64,000 bases of DNA from Bacillus safensis (lineage in GTDB: Bacteria; Bacillota; Bacilli; Bacillales; Bacillaceae), in contig BSBG01000005.1 in the NCBI GenBank assembly GCA_030159235.1, positions 62,001 through 126,000 on the forward strand. The letters are read 5' to 3'. The position numbers and the translations under genes are program-made. Positions 8,039-16,642 of this stretch are shown here, one piece after another. Under the pieces are notes generated by a model that was not told the DNA's origin, ran no database searches, and was given only the letters and a program-made list of their open reading frames with translations. Within the stretch, counting starts at the first letter, position 1; every line of letters starts with the position of its first letter.

Positions 8039-8161
8039 CTAGCCGATTCTTCCTTTCCGAAGTTTTTTCTATGACGATCATACCACATGTTAGGATATTG
8101 GCGTGACTCTTGCTTAGGAAATAAAACGGATGATACACTAAGTAAAAAGGAGTGAGTCACA

Positions 8162-8386
8162 ATGAAAAAGGCCAATCAAGATCAAGCAAAATTAAAGGAT
8201 GGCATAAACGAGGATCTCAAAAAGCAGCTCCTTCAAATGAAGCAGAATCTGGCCGCCGAGACAGAAAAAAGAGAAGAACAAAAACGACAAGACCTCCTTC
8301 AGCAGCAAAAAGAAAAAGAAAAAAATAAAAGCTTCTCAGAGCTGCTAGATGAAAGTCATTTAGACTGGAGAAAGTATAAAAGCTAA
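8162..8386 (+). CDS. yqkE: Small coiled-coil protein YqkE
   Basis: A 74-residue, highly charged protein, almost all heptad-rich K/E/Q sequence likely to form a coiled coil, ending in the conserved KNKSFSELLDES..DW motif of YqkE/DUF3886 proteins. AAAAAGGAG precedes the ATG. Function unknown. Confidence 0.8.
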   Translation: MKKANQDQAKLKDGINEDLKKQLLQMKQNLAAETEKREEQKRQDLLQQQKEKEKNKSFSELLDESHLDWRKYKS

Positions 8387-8412
8387 AAAAGGACACTGAT
8401 GGTCCTTTTTTT
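8386..8412 (+). terminator. Intrinsic terminator of yqkE
   Basis: AAAAAGGAC / GGTCCTTTTTTT stem with a 6-nt loop directly after the stop codon. Confidence 0.85.
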
Positions 8413-8703
8413 CATGTCTTCATGGAGATCGATCAACATGAAATAAACTTGTTCAAACCATGGGTACTTTGAGAACAGCCTTCTGACTCCCTTCGAAGTT
8501 CTCTTCAATTCAGCTTCGTGACAATATGATTTAAAACCAAATCCCATCACTTATTTTATACGTGATCAAATAGAAGAAACGGGAATATTGATTTGTTTAA
8601 ATTCCTTTTTATTACAAATATAGTATTTAAGACCCTTTTAATAGAAGAGTATTCCTATTATAATGAAGTTGTGTTACAAAATTTGGAAATGGAGATGATT
8701 TAC
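8413..8703. other. AT-rich intergenic stretch before the secreted small protein
   Basis: About 290 bp without a supportable gene. It is markedly AT-rich. GAGAAC and GTTCTC arms near 8470-8505 could form a weak hairpin. A TATAAT hexamer at 8659-8664 is the best -10 candidate for the next gene, with only a weak -35 (TTTTAA, 8636-8641). Nothing else stands out. Confidence 0.4.
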
Positions 8704-8988
8704 ATGAAATTGAGAAGAACAATGGCTGGAGTTGCTTTATCTTTAGGATTACTTTTACCTGTTTCTGGACAAGCTCTTGCTACAACTAATTCAACGGAAG
8801 CGGATTTTCGTACGTCGGTGACTACAATTGTCGATTGTTCTGTAACTCCTTTTAAAGGTGGAGGTAATCGATTATGTATGCATTCAGATAATGGCGTTTT
8901 TGCAAATAATTTTCAACGTTTTGGTACTACATTTCACCTTAAAGGCAAAGCCGGAAATTATGCGTATTATGAAAGTGCAAATAGATAA
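8704..8988 (+). CDS. Small secreted protein of unknown function
   Basis: ATG at 8704 is preceded by GGAGATGATT; the frame is open further upstream but without a ribosome site. The 94-residue product has a classic Sec signal peptide: KLRR, a hydrophobic core, and ALA cleavage near residue 26. The mature chain of about 68 residues has two cysteines (DCSVTPF..RLCMH) that could form one disulfide, and is rich in aromatic residues and glycine at the end. Base composition is lower in G+C than its neighbours, suggesting acquisition. It could be an antimicrobial or toxin-like peptide, but no homologue is recognised. Confidence 0.7.
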   Translation: MKLRRTMAGVALSLGLLLPVSGQALATTNSTEADFRTSVTTIVDCSVTPFKGGGNRLCMHSDNGVFANNFQRFGTTFHLKGKAGNYAYYESANR

Positions 8989-8994
8989 AAGTAC

Positions 8995-9020
8995 AGGGGC
9001 AGTAAGCCCCTATCCTTTTT
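8995..9020 (+). terminator. Terminator of the small secreted protein gene
   Basis: AGGGGC-AGTAA-GCCCCT hairpin followed by a T-rich tract seven bases after the stop codon. Confidence 0.8.
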
Positions 9021-9025
9021 AAATG

Positions 9026-9057
9026 AAAAAGAGATCACATCAGGTGACCTCTTTTTT
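9026..9057. terminator. Bidirectional terminator, mainly of yqkF
   Basis: AAAAAGAGATCAC and GTGACCTCTTTTTT arms, with one G-T style mismatch, just beyond the yqkF stop. Confidence 0.8.
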
Positions 9058-9060
9058 ATT

Positions 9061-9990
9061 TTATTTAAACCGGTGCGTCTCATACACAGATGGTTTTGTA
9101 TAGTATGTCAATGCTTTGACTTCTTGATCGCTTAAAGAACGGGCATTTGCCGCTACCACATTTTCTTTTAATTGTTCCACCGAGCTTGCGCCAAATACAA
9201 CGGAACTGACCGCAGAATGCTTAAGCAAATATTGAATGGATAGCTCAGTGAGTGATAGGTCATAAGCGACTTTCTTTAAAGAAGGAATGACCTGCTCTAG
9301 CTCTTCAAATGAATATTGAAGATAGCCGTTTTTTTGAATCGAGGCACTTGCTTCCGAAAGTGGTTTTTCAGTTAAAAGCCCTTTTGATAAAGGTCCTCTG
9401 GCCACGACACTAATGCCTTGTTCTTCAAGAAGAGAGAACCATTCCTCTGGGCGGCGGTCGAGTAAACTATATTGCATCATCACGCTTACGATGTTCGACT
9501 TTTTGGCGTATTCTTTAATGACATTCGGGCGAATAGAAGAGATGCCATAATAACGAACAACGCCTTCTTCCACTAATTCTTCAAAAGCCTCAATCGTCTC
9601 ATCGATAGGATCATCGATCGTGCCGCCGTGCAATTGATATAAATCAATATAATCTGTTTGAAGCCGTTTGAGGCTTTGTTTGACTGCTTCTTTTATGTAT
9701 GCCTTTGAAGGGTCCCAGTCCCAGCCTGGTTTGCCTTTTTCAAAGCGGTTACCGGCTTTTGTTGCCAAAATCAAATCTTGCCGTCTATTTTTAATGGCTT
9801 CTCCGACAATTTCCTCATTTGTCCCAAAATCATATAAATCGGCTGTATCCAAATAGTTGATTCCAAGATCAATCGCCTCATCTAATAAAGAGAGCGCTTT
9901 TTCTTTTTCAGTTCCAAGAGACATACATCCTAATGCCGCCTCGCTCACTAAGAGGTCTGAGGTGCCAATTCGTCTTTTTTTCAATTTCAT
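9061..9990 (-). CDS. yqkF: Aldo/keto reductase YqkF
   Basis: A 309-residue NADPH-dependent aldo/keto reductase. The ATG at 9990 follows GGATAGGAG. The TIM-barrel tetrad is visible: D in YLDTADLYDFG (D and Y of the active site), K in LILATKAG and H in YIDLYQLHGG. The C-terminal coenzyme motif is GASSVEQLKEN. The physiological carbonyl substrate is unknown. Single gene with its own terminator. Confidence 0.88.
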   Translation of the reverse strand: MKLKKRRIGTSDLLVSEAALGCMSLGTEKEKALSLLDEAIDLGINYLDTADLYDFGTNEEIVGEAIKNRRQDLILATKAGNRFEKGKPGWDWDPSKAYIKEAVKQSLKRLQTDYIDLYQLHGGTIDDPIDETIEAFEELVEEGVVRYYGISSIRPNVIKEYAKKSNIVSVMMQYSLLDRRPEEWFSLLEEQGISVVARGPLSKGLLTEKPLSEASASIQKNGYLQYSFEELEQVIPSLKKVAYDLSLTELSIQYLLKHSAVSSVVFGASSVEQLKENVVAANARSLSDQEVKALTYYTKPSVYETHRFK

Positions 9991-10151
9991 CACACTCCTA
10001 TCCTTTCACATTAAGTGAAAAAAATCAGGAATTCAAGCTAGGTGATTTCAAAGGGCGCATTGCAGCTAGCGTTTGCTTTTCGCTTCTCTTAAATCATCTA
10101 TGTTAAAATAAATGTAGTAAAAAGTGAAAGTAGAACGAGGAGCTGACAAAA

Positions 10152-10709
10152 TTGAAGGACTTTGAAGAAAAAACATTATCGTCGAAAGAATTATATAACG
10201 GAAAAATCATTGATTTGGTACTTGAAGATGTAGAATTACCAAATGGAAAACAAGGTAAACGCGAAATCATTAAACATCCTGGTGCAGTAGCCGTTATTGC
10301 ACGTACAGACGAAAATAAAATCATCTTGGTCAAGCAATACCGTAAAGCATTAGAGAGAGCCATCGTTGAGATTCCGGCTGGAAAACTAGAAAAAGGGGAA
10401 GAGCCGGCACATACTGCATTGAGAGAATTGGAAGAAGAAACAGGGTACACAACTCAGCAGCTTCAAAAGCTGACCGCCTTTTATACATCACCTGGTTTTG
10501 CAGATGAAATTGTCCACATCTATTTAGCGGATCAATTAGTTCCACTTGAAGAAAAAAGAGAGCTGGATGAAGATGAATTTGTCGAAGTGATGGAAGTTTC
10601 ATTAGAAGAAGCCTTGCACCTTATTGAAGAGCAACATATTTACGATGCAAAAACAGCCTATGCCATTCAATACTTACAGCTGCAAGAGGTACTTGATTCA
10701 ACAAAATGA
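10152..10709 (+). CDS. nudF: ADP-ribose pyrophosphatase NudF
   Basis: Hydrolyses ADP-ribose to AMP and ribose 5-phosphate. A complete Nudix box is present at about residues 77-99 (G-x5-E-x7-RELEEETGY). The TTG start is preceded by a GAGGAG site and gives a 185-residue protein that aligns along its length with the B. subtilis enzyme. Its stop overlaps the EndoQ-like gene (ATGA), so the two are translationally coupled. Confidence 0.92.
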   Translation: MKDFEEKTLSSKELYNGKIIDLVLEDVELPNGKQGKREIIKHPGAVAVIARTDENKIILVKQYRKALERAIVEIPAGKLEKGEEPAHTALRELEEETGYTTQQLQKLTAFYTSPGFADEIVHIYLADQLVPLEEKRELDEDEFVEVMEVSLEEALHLIEEQHIYDAKTAYAIQYLQLQEVLDSTK

Positions 10710-11887
10710 AGGAGTTTTTTGCAGACATCCATATTCATATTGGCAGAACAAGAACAGGCAGAGCTGTCAAAATTACAGGTGCAAGGTCATTAACAATTGA
10801 CCAAATTCTTATTGAAGCAGCGCAAAGTAAAGGGATGGGGATGATTGGTGTGATTGATGCACAATCTCCAGAAGTCCTTGAAGAGTTAATAGAGGGTGTC
10901 GAGAAAGGCACATACACTGAACTAAAGGATGGCGGTTTATCATTTGGACAGACAGTGCTGCTTTTAGGCAGTGAATTAGAAATCAATGATGACCATTCAA
11001 AGGGTCCAATTCACGTGCTTGCATTTATGCCTACATTACACAGAATGTCTGAGTTCTCTGCATGGCTTTCGCTTCATATGAAAAATGTGCATTTGAGTTC
11101 ACAGCGCCTCTATGTTGATGGGAAAACACTTCAGCGTAAGGTTAAAGAGCTGGGAGGATTGTTTATTCCCGCTCATATTTTTACGCCCCATAAAAGCCTA
11201 TATGGCAAAGGGGTCAACACTTCTTTAACGGAAGTATTTGATCCAGACCTCATTGATGCTGTGGAGCTTGGTCTTAGCTGCGATACGTCAATGGCGTCTC
11301 AGCTAAGTGAGCTGGACCGTTATCCCTTTTTAACGAATTCTGATGCTCATTCTTTAGGGAAAATCGCACGGGAATATACAAAAATCCAAATGGATCATGC
11401 TTCCTTTGCCGAATTCAAGCTAGCCCTTGAAGGAAAAGGTGGCAGAGCCATCACGGGAAATTATGGACTCGCCCCGCGGCTTGGGAAATACTATCATACG
11501 ACCTGCGAGAAATGCGGGGAAAGACCTAGCGCACTAGATCAAGAAAAGTGCCGCGCATGCGGGCATACCCGGATGACAAAAGGGGTGAGTGAGCGTTTAA
11601 AGGAGCTTTCCGACCAAGAAAGCGAAAAAGGAACGAGACCCCCTTATGTTCATCAGCTCCCGCTTCAATTTATTCCAGGTGTTGGAGTGAAAACGCTAGA
11701 GAAGCTAAAATCCGTGTTTCACACTGAAATGAATATTCTTCACCAAGCAACAGAACAAGAACTAAAATCTGTGCTTCCAGAAAAAACAGCCAACTACATC
11801 ATCAAAGCAAGGAAAGGTGAAGTCGATCTGATCGCTGGTGGAGGCGGAGTGTACGGTAAGGTGGATATGAATCATGAGTCAAATTAA
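10706..11887 (+). CDS. Endonuclease Q-like PHP-domain nuclease
   Basis: A 393-residue protein with an N-terminal PHP metal-binding domain (D7-x-H9-x-H11, and NSDAHSLGKI near 210), a four-cysteine zinc ribbon (C-x2-C...C-x2-C, about 266-285) and a C-terminal helix-hairpin-helix segment (IPGVGVKTLEKL). This order matches Endonuclease Q, which nicks DNA 5' to deaminated bases (uracil, hypoxanthine, xanthine). I recall that a B. pumilus EndoQ has been characterised. It is coupled to nudF and overlaps the following GNAT gene by 14 nt. Confidence 0.85.
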   Translation: MKEFFADIHIHIGRTRTGRAVKITGARSLTIDQILIEAAQSKGMGMIGVIDAQSPEVLEELIEGVEKGTYTELKDGGLSFGQTVLLLGSELEINDDHSKGPIHVLAFMPTLHRMSEFSAWLSLHMKNVHLSSQRLYVDGKTLQRKVKELGGLFIPAHIFTPHKSLYGKGVNTSLTEVFDPDLIDAVELGLSCDTSMASQLSELDRYPFLTNSDAHSLGKIAREYTKIQMDHASFAEFKLALEGKGGRAITGNYGLAPRLGKYYHTTCEKCGERPSALDQEKCRACGHTRMTKGVSERLKELSDQESEKGTRPPYVHQLPLQFIPGVGVKTLEKLKSVFHTEMNILHQATEQELKSVLPEKTANYIIKARKGEVDLIAGGGGVYGKVDMNHESN

Positions 11888-12326
11888 ATGGACATGTCAC
11901 ACATTTGAACAGCTGTCTAAAGAGGATCTTTACCTTGTTTTAATGGAAAGAGTAAATGTGTTTGTTGTAGAACAAGCCTGCCCTTACCCTGAAATTGATC
12001 ACCGGGACCAAGAAGCGATTCATCTCGTTGCAAAAGAAAACAACGCGATTGTCGCGTATTGCCGCATTTTCCAAAAAGGGATCATGTACAAAGAAGCCTC
12101 CATCGGCCGTGTTCTTGTGACGCAAGCCGGCCGGAAAAAAGGCTACGGGAAGATTTTACTTGATAAGGCAATTGAAAAGCTGAATGAGTTAGGTGAAAAA
12201 AGGATTAAAATTCAGGCGCAGGCATATTTAAAATCATTCTATGAATCATTCGGTTTCAAAGCTGTCTCAGATTGTTATGACGAAGATGGAATTCCTCATC
12301 TTGATATGGTAAGAGAAGAAAGATAG
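11874..12326 (+). CDS. ElaA-type GNAT acetyltransferase
   Basis: A 150-residue GNAT protein of the ElaA group: the conserved ERVNVFVVEQACPYPEIDHRD start, an acetyl-CoA loop (IGRVLVTQAGRKKGYGKIL) and a C-terminal SFYESFGF motif. The acceptor is unknown. It overlaps the EndoQ-like gene by 14 nt, making a three-gene operon nudF-endoQ-elaA. The last codons run into the terminator hairpin. Confidence 0.8.
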   Translation: MSQIKWTCHTFEQLSKEDLYLVLMERVNVFVVEQACPYPEIDHRDQEAIHLVAKENNAIVAYCRIFQKGIMYKEASIGRVLVTQAGRKKGYGKILLDKAIEKLNELGEKRIKIQAQAYLKSFYESFGFKAVSDCYDEDGIPHLDMVREER

Positions 12327-12347
12327 GCGTGTATACGTCTATCTTTT
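12321..12347 (+). terminator. Terminator of nudF operon, first copy of a 27-bp direct repeat
   Basis: AGATAGGCG-TGTATA-CGTCTATCT followed by TTTT is a hairpin starting in the last codons of the GNAT gene. The same 27 bases, with one substitution, recur at 12526-12552 on the other side of the repeat element. Confidence 0.75.
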
Positions 12348-12400
12348 CAGATTGTTGACAAAGGGCTAAAATGTTCTTTATTTTAGCCCTTTGTCTTCCT
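12346..12400 (+). repeat. Palindromic repeat, copy A
   Basis: The core 12357-12395 is a 39-bp palindrome, GACAAAGGGCTAAAAT / ATTTTAGCCCTTTGTC around a short loop. About 55 bp including flanks matches the reverse complement of copy B with one mismatch. It forms the left end of the 178-nt element. Confidence 0.85.
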
Positions 12401-12525
12401 TTCAGCGTGATAGAAAACCTTTGTAGTCTAGGAAGGACGAGCACCGGAACGGAGCGAATTTGACATTCGTGAGTACCGGCGCGCAGGCCTGACACCGAAT
12501 GCGAGGGTTTGTCTACACGCTGGAA
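12348..12525. repeat. 178-nt structured intergenic repeat element
   Basis: A non-coding block bounded by 27-bp direct repeats. It begins with a 39-bp palindrome (from 12357) that recurs twice elsewhere in the window. The rest is G+C-rich and highly structured: CTTTCAGCGTG (about 12398-12408) pairs with CACGCTGGAAAG (12515-12526), and CGAAT-TTGAC-ATTCG makes an inner hairpin near 12455-12470. The size recalls the roughly 190-bp dispersed repeats of Bacillus genomes, from memory. The short ORFs across it look spurious. Confidence 0.65.
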
Positions 12526-12554
12526 AGATAGGTGTGTATACGTCTATCTTTTTT
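12526..12554 (+). terminator. Second hairpin copy of the nudF-operon terminator
   Basis: AGATAGGTG-TGTATA-CGTCTATCT followed by six T. It differs from 12321-12347 at one base and has the longer T run, so it looks like the original or better terminator after insertion of the repeat element. Confidence 0.7.
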
Positions 12555-12599
12555 ATGTGACATCGTGTATCATAACGACAACGAAAGGGGTTTTGCCAA

Positions 12600-12827
12600 A
12601 TGGGAAAAAGCAAAGCAAAGAAAAAACGAGAACATATTCAAAGGCAGCAAAGCAGAAACCCGGAACTGTCGAGGGGAAACATGCCGCATTTTAGCACACA
12701 TGAAAGAAAGACAAAAACAAAAAAAGAAGCCTTACAGCACATGATGCAAAAACATAAAGGACGAAATGCTTATGATCACTATCAAGAGGATCATAAGCAT
12801 TTTTATTTTGCTTTTTATGACAACTAG
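12600..12827 (+). CDS. yqkK: Small basic protein YqkK
   Basis: A 75-residue, very basic protein (MGKSKAKKKREHIQRQ), with FSTHERKTKTKKE in the middle and an aromatic end. ATG at 12600 follows AAAGGGG. Two other frames over the same DNA have weaker starts. Composition and place before the spoIIM region match YqkK of B. subtilis. Function unknown; the charge suggests nucleic-acid contact. Confidence 0.7.
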   Translation: MGKSKAKKKREHIQRQQSRNPELSRGNMPHFSTHERKTKTKKEALQHMMQKHKGRNAYDHYQEDHKHFYFAFYDN

Positions 12828-12931
12828 ATCAAATAAATGGTAAAATTTTAAAAAATAGGACAAATGATCGTTTCTTTTTATCTAAAAATGTAGTTAAATG
12901 ACAAAAAGAAATGAAAGGGAGAGTGAGGATT

Positions 12932-14062
12932 GTGAACGTCAAGTCATTTGGAGCAGGGCTTTGTATGGCAAGTATGCTTGTGGCATCGATCACGTTTGGC
13001 GCGTCAGATATTTCTGCAAAGGAGCAAGCGAAAAAAGAGTACATGATCGGCTTTTCTTCTTCCGTTCAAGACAAAACACAAAAACAGCTTGTAGAAGAAG
13101 CTGGAGGGCATGTAAAAGAATCCATAGAGCAAATAGATATGATGAAAGTTTCATTGAGTGAGACATCCAAAGAGAAACTAAATAAAGCAAAAGAAGTAAC
13201 CTTCATTGAGGAGGACCATAAAGCAAAAACAAGCAGTCAAACTGTCCCATACGGCGTCAAAAGTATCAAAGCACAAAAGGTACATAAAAAAGGATACGCC
13301 GGACAGAATGTCAAAGTAGCAGTTCTTGACAGCGGCATCGATGGTAAGCATGAAGATTTACATGTCACCGGCGGGATCAGCTTTGTTCCAACAGAGTCAG
13401 ATCCGCTTGTTGACCCGCATGAACATGGAACGCATGTGGCAGGCACCATTGCCGCATTAGATAATGAGGTAGGTGTCGTTGGTGTTGCACCAAAAGCTTC
13501 TATCTATGCTGTCAAGGTGGCAGATGAAAATGGTGACGGCTACTATAGCTGGATCATTAAAGGGATTGAATGGGCCATGGAGAATGACATGGATGTCATC
13601 AATATTAGTATGGGGGGCGCAAGTGAATCTGAGGCGCTGAAAGAGGCGGTAGATCGAGCGTATGATCAAGGGATTCTCATTGTAGCTTCTGCAGGGAATG
13701 CAGGAAGCTATGGCTCTCTCAATACGATTGACTATCCAGCTAAATACAGCTCAGTTGTGGCTGTTGCCTCTGTTGACCAAACAAAGCAAAGAGCCTTTGA
13801 TTCATCTGTTGGCGAGGAAGTGGAAGTCTCAGCACCAGGCGTTTCAACGCTGAGCACCATTCCTCATAACGAGTATGGTTACAAGAGCGGAACATCAATG
13901 GCTTCCCCGCATGTCACGGGCGCTGCGGCTGTCATTCTATCAAAACATCCGAATCTGACAAACGATGAAGTGCGTGAGAGACTGTCACAAACGGCGACAA
14001 AGCTTGGAGATCCTTTTTATTATGGTGCTGGGCTTGTGAATGTACAAAGAGCCGCGCGATAA
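12932..14062 (+). CDS. Subtilisin-like secreted serine protease
   Basis: A 376-residue pre-pro-enzyme. The GTG at 12932 is chosen because GTGAGGAT precedes it and it gives a compact signal peptide (about 1-29). The inhibitor I9 propeptide spans about 30-101, and the mature enzyme begins near SQTVPYGV. The catalytic triad is D133 (VLDSGI), H165 (HGTHVAGT) and S322 (GTSMASPH), with oxyanion N256. It differs clearly from the main alkaline protease known from B. pumilus, so it is probably a paralogue. I recall no protease here in B. subtilis, between yqkK and spoIIM. Confidence 0.93.
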   Translation: MNVKSFGAGLCMASMLVASITFGASDISAKEQAKKEYMIGFSSSVQDKTQKQLVEEAGGHVKESIEQIDMMKVSLSETSKEKLNKAKEVTFIEEDHKAKTSSQTVPYGVKSIKAQKVHKKGYAGQNVKVAVLDSGIDGKHEDLHVTGGISFVPTESDPLVDPHEHGTHVAGTIAALDNEVGVVGVAPKASIYAVKVADENGDGYYSWIIKGIEWAMENDMDVINISMGGASESEALKEAVDRAYDQGILIVASAGNAGSYGSLNTIDYPAKYSSVVAVASVDQTKQRAFDSSVGEEVEVSAPGVSTLSTIPHNEYGYKSGTSMASPHVTGAAAVILSKHPNLTNDEVRERLSQTATKLGDPFYYGAGLVNVQRAAR

Positions 14063-14065
14063 ATG

Positions 14066-14104
14066 AAAAGAGAAAGCAGGGGCAGCTGCTTTCTCTTTTT
14101 TCTT
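14066..14104 (+). terminator. Terminator of the protease gene
   Basis: AGAGAAAGCA and TGCTTTCTCT arms around a GGGGCAGC loop, followed by T residues. Confidence 0.85.
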
Positions 14105-14176
14105 TCAATAAAACTGTCATGTTTCGCAATCTCTCTCATAGAATCTAGTAACCTTTACTATTTGGGAGGAAGACGC

Positions 14177-14821
14177 ATGCGGAAAAAGTCGTGGAAGGAA
14201 CATCTTCTTCAGCACGTAAAAGATCATCTCTCGATATATTTATTTGTTTCTGTACTTTTTTTAATGGGGGTGATCTTCGGGGCTATTATTGTCAATAGCA
14301 TGACATTCAGTCAGAAAGAGGATTTATTCTATTATTTAAATCAATTTTTTGGACAGCTGACGAATGAGAAAGCAGCAGAATCAAAAGAAATGTTTTTGCA
14401 AAGCTTCCTGCATCATATGAAATATTTAGGTCTTATGTGGATACTAGGAATCTCTATCGTTGGTTTGCCGCTCATCTTTCTCATGATCTTTTTAAAAGGA
14501 ATTGTTGTAGGGTTTACGGTAGGTTTTCTCGTAAATCAAATGGGACTCACCGGGTTTTTTCTTTCATTCGTATCAGTGCTTCCGCAAAACATTTTGCTTA
14601 TTCCAGCCTATTTAGTAATTGGCACCTGTGCGATTGCGTTTTCCATCCGTCTCATTGGACAGCTTTTCATGAAAAAAACCATCAGTCAAGCACCTATTCA
14701 GTGGTTTGGCCGGTATGCATCTGTTCTGCTGATGATTTTAGCGCTTGCTGCACTTTCGTCCTTTTTTGAATCGTACGTCTCATTTATGCTGATGAAAAAG
14801 CTGGCAGGTGTTCTTTTTTAA
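14177..14821 (+). CDS. spoIIM: Stage II sporulation protein M
   Basis: A 214-residue integral membrane protein with about five hydrophobic helices, the same length as B. subtilis SpoIIM. With SpoIID and SpoIIP it drives septal peptidoglycan remodelling during engulfment and anchors that complex. ATG at 14177 follows GGGAGGA. Located just before fur, as in B. subtilis. Confidence 0.92.
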   Translation: MRKKSWKEHLLQHVKDHLSIYLFVSVLFLMGVIFGAIIVNSMTFSQKEDLFYYLNQFFGQLTNEKAAESKEMFLQSFLHHMKYLGLMWILGISIVGLPLIFLMIFLKGIVVGFTVGFLVNQMGLTGFFLSFVSVLPQNILLIPAYLVIGTCAIAFSIRLIGQLFMKKTISQAPIQWFGRYASVLLMILALAALSSFFESYVSFMLMKKLAGVLF

Positions 14822-14826
14822 TAATT

Positions 14827-14910
14827 TTATAATCATTATTAAGTAACAATCAATTTATTTATCAATTTAAAATGATTATAGTTGGCTCTCAGCACATCAT
14901 TTGATATAAT
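14827..14910 (+). promoter_or_regulatory. fur promoter with two PerR-type boxes
   Basis: TTATAATCATTATTA (14827-14841) matches the PerR box TTATAATNATTATAA at 14 of 15 positions. A second, weaker copy lies at 14867-14881. The core promoter is TTGGCT (14882-14887), 17 bp, TATAAT (14905-14910). In B. subtilis fur is known to be PerR-repressed, and the same wiring is predicted here. Confidence 0.7.
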
Positions 14911-14942
14911 GATCAAGTAATGTGGCGTAGGAGGGAAAGTCA

Positions 14943-15395
14943 ATGGAAAATAGGATTGATCGAATTAAGAAACAGCTTCATTCTTCCAGCTACAAGCTCA
15001 CGCCACAGCGTGAAGCAACAGTAAGAGTACTGCTTGAGAATGAAGAAGACCATTTAAGTGCAGAAGATGTATACCTCCTCGTAAAAGAGAAGTCTCCTGA
15101 AATTGGTCTTGCTACTGTTTATCGGACGTTAGAATTGCTCACTGAACTAAAAGTTGTTGATAAAATTAACTTTGGAGATGGCGTTTCACGATATGATCTT
15201 CGTAAAGAAGGGGCTGCCCACTTCCATCATCATCTTGTCTGCATGGAATGCGGAACAGTCGATGAGATAGAAGATGATTTATTAGAGGATGTTGAAGAGA
15301 TTATTGAACGCGACTGGAAATTTAAAATTAAGGATCATAGATTGACATTCCATGGTATTTGCCACCGGTGTCATGATGATGAATCCGGCAAATAA
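14943..15395 (+). CDS. fur: Ferric uptake regulator Fur
   Basis: A 150-residue Fe(II)-dependent repressor of iron uptake genes. The N-terminal winged helix (KLTPQREATVRVLLEN) is followed by the dimerisation domain with the histidine cluster AAHFHHHLVCMECGTV and a second C-x2-C near the end (C-H-R-C), which hold the structural zinc. GGAGGG precedes the ATG. It is likely controlled by PerR boxes upstream. Confidence 0.95.
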   Translation: MENRIDRIKKQLHSSSYKLTPQREATVRVLLENEEDHLSAEDVYLLVKEKSPEIGLATVYRTLELLTELKVVDKINFGDGVSRYDLRKEGAAHFHHHLVCMECGTVDEIEDDLLEDVEEIIERDWKFKIKDHRLTFHGICHRCHDDESGK

Positions 15396-15405
15396 TCCGA
15401 ATTGG

Positions 15406-15436
15406 AACCTTTTCATTTAAGATGAAGAGGTTTTTT
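15406..15436 (+). terminator. Terminator of fur
   Basis: AACCTTTTCAT and ATGAAGAGGTT arms followed by a T run. Confidence 0.8.
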
Positions 15437-15512
15437 GCATTTTCGCTGTATAATCCTTGTCCTACCTGGCATATGCTGAAGTAATGAGAAGATGAGAAAG
15501 GACATGAAGATC

Positions 15513-15740
15513 ATGCGAAAATGGCTCAAAACAACAGGTGAAGTGATGAAAGTCTTTATCTTGTTCACTGGTTTTACCGTCCTGTTCTATTATGCTATGA
15601 TATGGATAAATTCAGAATATGAAAGCTACCATCGTTATGATAAACCAGAGGGTGCAGCAATTAAAGTGATGGAAATGGATCAACCGAATCATGACAGCTG
15701 GCAAGACCGATTGATTTATTTTTATCAAAACGGGGAGTAG
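15513..15740 (+). CDS. yqzK: Small membrane protein YqzK (DUF4227)
   Basis: A 75-residue protein with one transmembrane helix (about 14-33) and a conserved YESYHRYDKPEGAA segment behind it. Three in-frame ATGs are close together; 15513 is preferred since AAAGGA lies ten bases before it. It always precedes xerD in Bacillus but its function is unknown. Confidence 0.8.
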   Translation: MRKWLKTTGEVMKVFILFTGFTVLFYYAMIWINSEYESYHRYDKPEGAAIKVMEMDQPNHDSWQDRLIYFYQNGE

Positions 15741-15746
15741 AAATCA

Positions 15747-16637
15747 TTGAACGATCAATTATCCGACTTTATTCATTTTATGACAGTAGAGAGAGGACTC
15801 TCTGAAAATACCATTGTTTCTTATAAAAGAGATTTACAGAGCTACTTGTCTTTTTTAATGACACATGAGCAGCTGACGGATATCAAAGATGTCACGCGAC
15901 TACATATCATTCATTATTTAAAGCAGTTAAAAGAGGAAGGGAAATCGAGTAAAACGTCTGTACGGCATCTATCATCGATCCGTTCTTTTCATCAATTTCT
16001 GCTGCGGGAAAAAGTGACAACAGATGACCCGTCATGGAACATTGAATCGCAAAAAACAGAGCGGAAATTACCGAAAGTTCTATCACTAGGAGAGGTCGAA
16101 AAACTGCTCGATACACCAAATCAGCACACCCCCTTTGACTACCGTGACAAAGCGATGCTTGAGCTCTTATATGCAACAGGCATTCGCGTCAGTGAAATGC
16201 TGGATCTGACTCTTGCTGATGTCCACCTCACAATGGGCTTTATCCGCTGTTTTGGAAAAGGAAGAAAAGAGCGAATTGTGCCAATTGGCGAGACTGCTGC
16301 AAGTGCAATTGAAGAATATATAGAAAAGGGAAGAAGCAAGCTGTTAAAAAAACAGCCGGCAGATGCCCTATTTCTCAATCATCACGGGAAAAAAATGTCA
16401 CGGCAGGGCTTCTGGAAGAACTTAAAAAAACGTGCTATCGAGGCAGGGATTCAAAAGGAACTGACCCCGCATACGCTCAGACATTCATTTGCTACACATC
16501 TGCTTGAAAACGGTGCGGATCTAAGAGCCGTACAGGAGATGCTCGGACATGCCGATATCTCAACAACACAAATTTATACTCATGTGACGAAAACAAGACT
16601 GAAAGATGTGTATCACAAATTCCATCCAAGGGCATAA
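15747..16637 (+). CDS. xerD: Tyrosine recombinase XerD
   Basis: A 296-residue site-specific recombinase that with CodV/XerC resolves chromosome dimers at dif. TTG start after GGGGAG. It has an N-terminal SAM-like DNA-binding domain (about 1-90) and a C-terminal catalytic domain with R in [11 protein letters not shown]-x-x-R in [12 protein letters not shown] in LGHADIST and the nucleophile tyrosine in IYTHV. It follows yqzK by 6 nt and shares its transcript. Confidence 0.95.
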   Translation: MNDQLSDFIHFMTVERGLSENTIVSYKRDLQSYLSFLMTHEQLTDIKDVTRLHIIHYLKQLKEEGKSSKTSVRHLSSIRSFHQFLLREKVTTDDPSWNIESQKTERKLPKVLSLGEVEKLLDTPNQHTPFDYRDKAMLELLYATGIRVSEMLDLTLADVHLTMGFIRCFGKGRKERIVPIGETAASAIEEYIEKGRSKLLKKQPADALFLNHHGKKMSRQGFWKNLKKRAIEAGIQKELTPHTLRHSFATHLLENGADLRAVQEMLGHADISTTQIYTHVTKTRLKDVYHKFHPRA

Positions 16638-16642
16638 GTAAA

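Noticed and set aside
12256-12613. Overlapping ORFs on both strands across the structured repeat
   Set aside because: They lack ribosome sites and follow the repeat's base composition; the same DNA is better explained as structured non-coding sequence.
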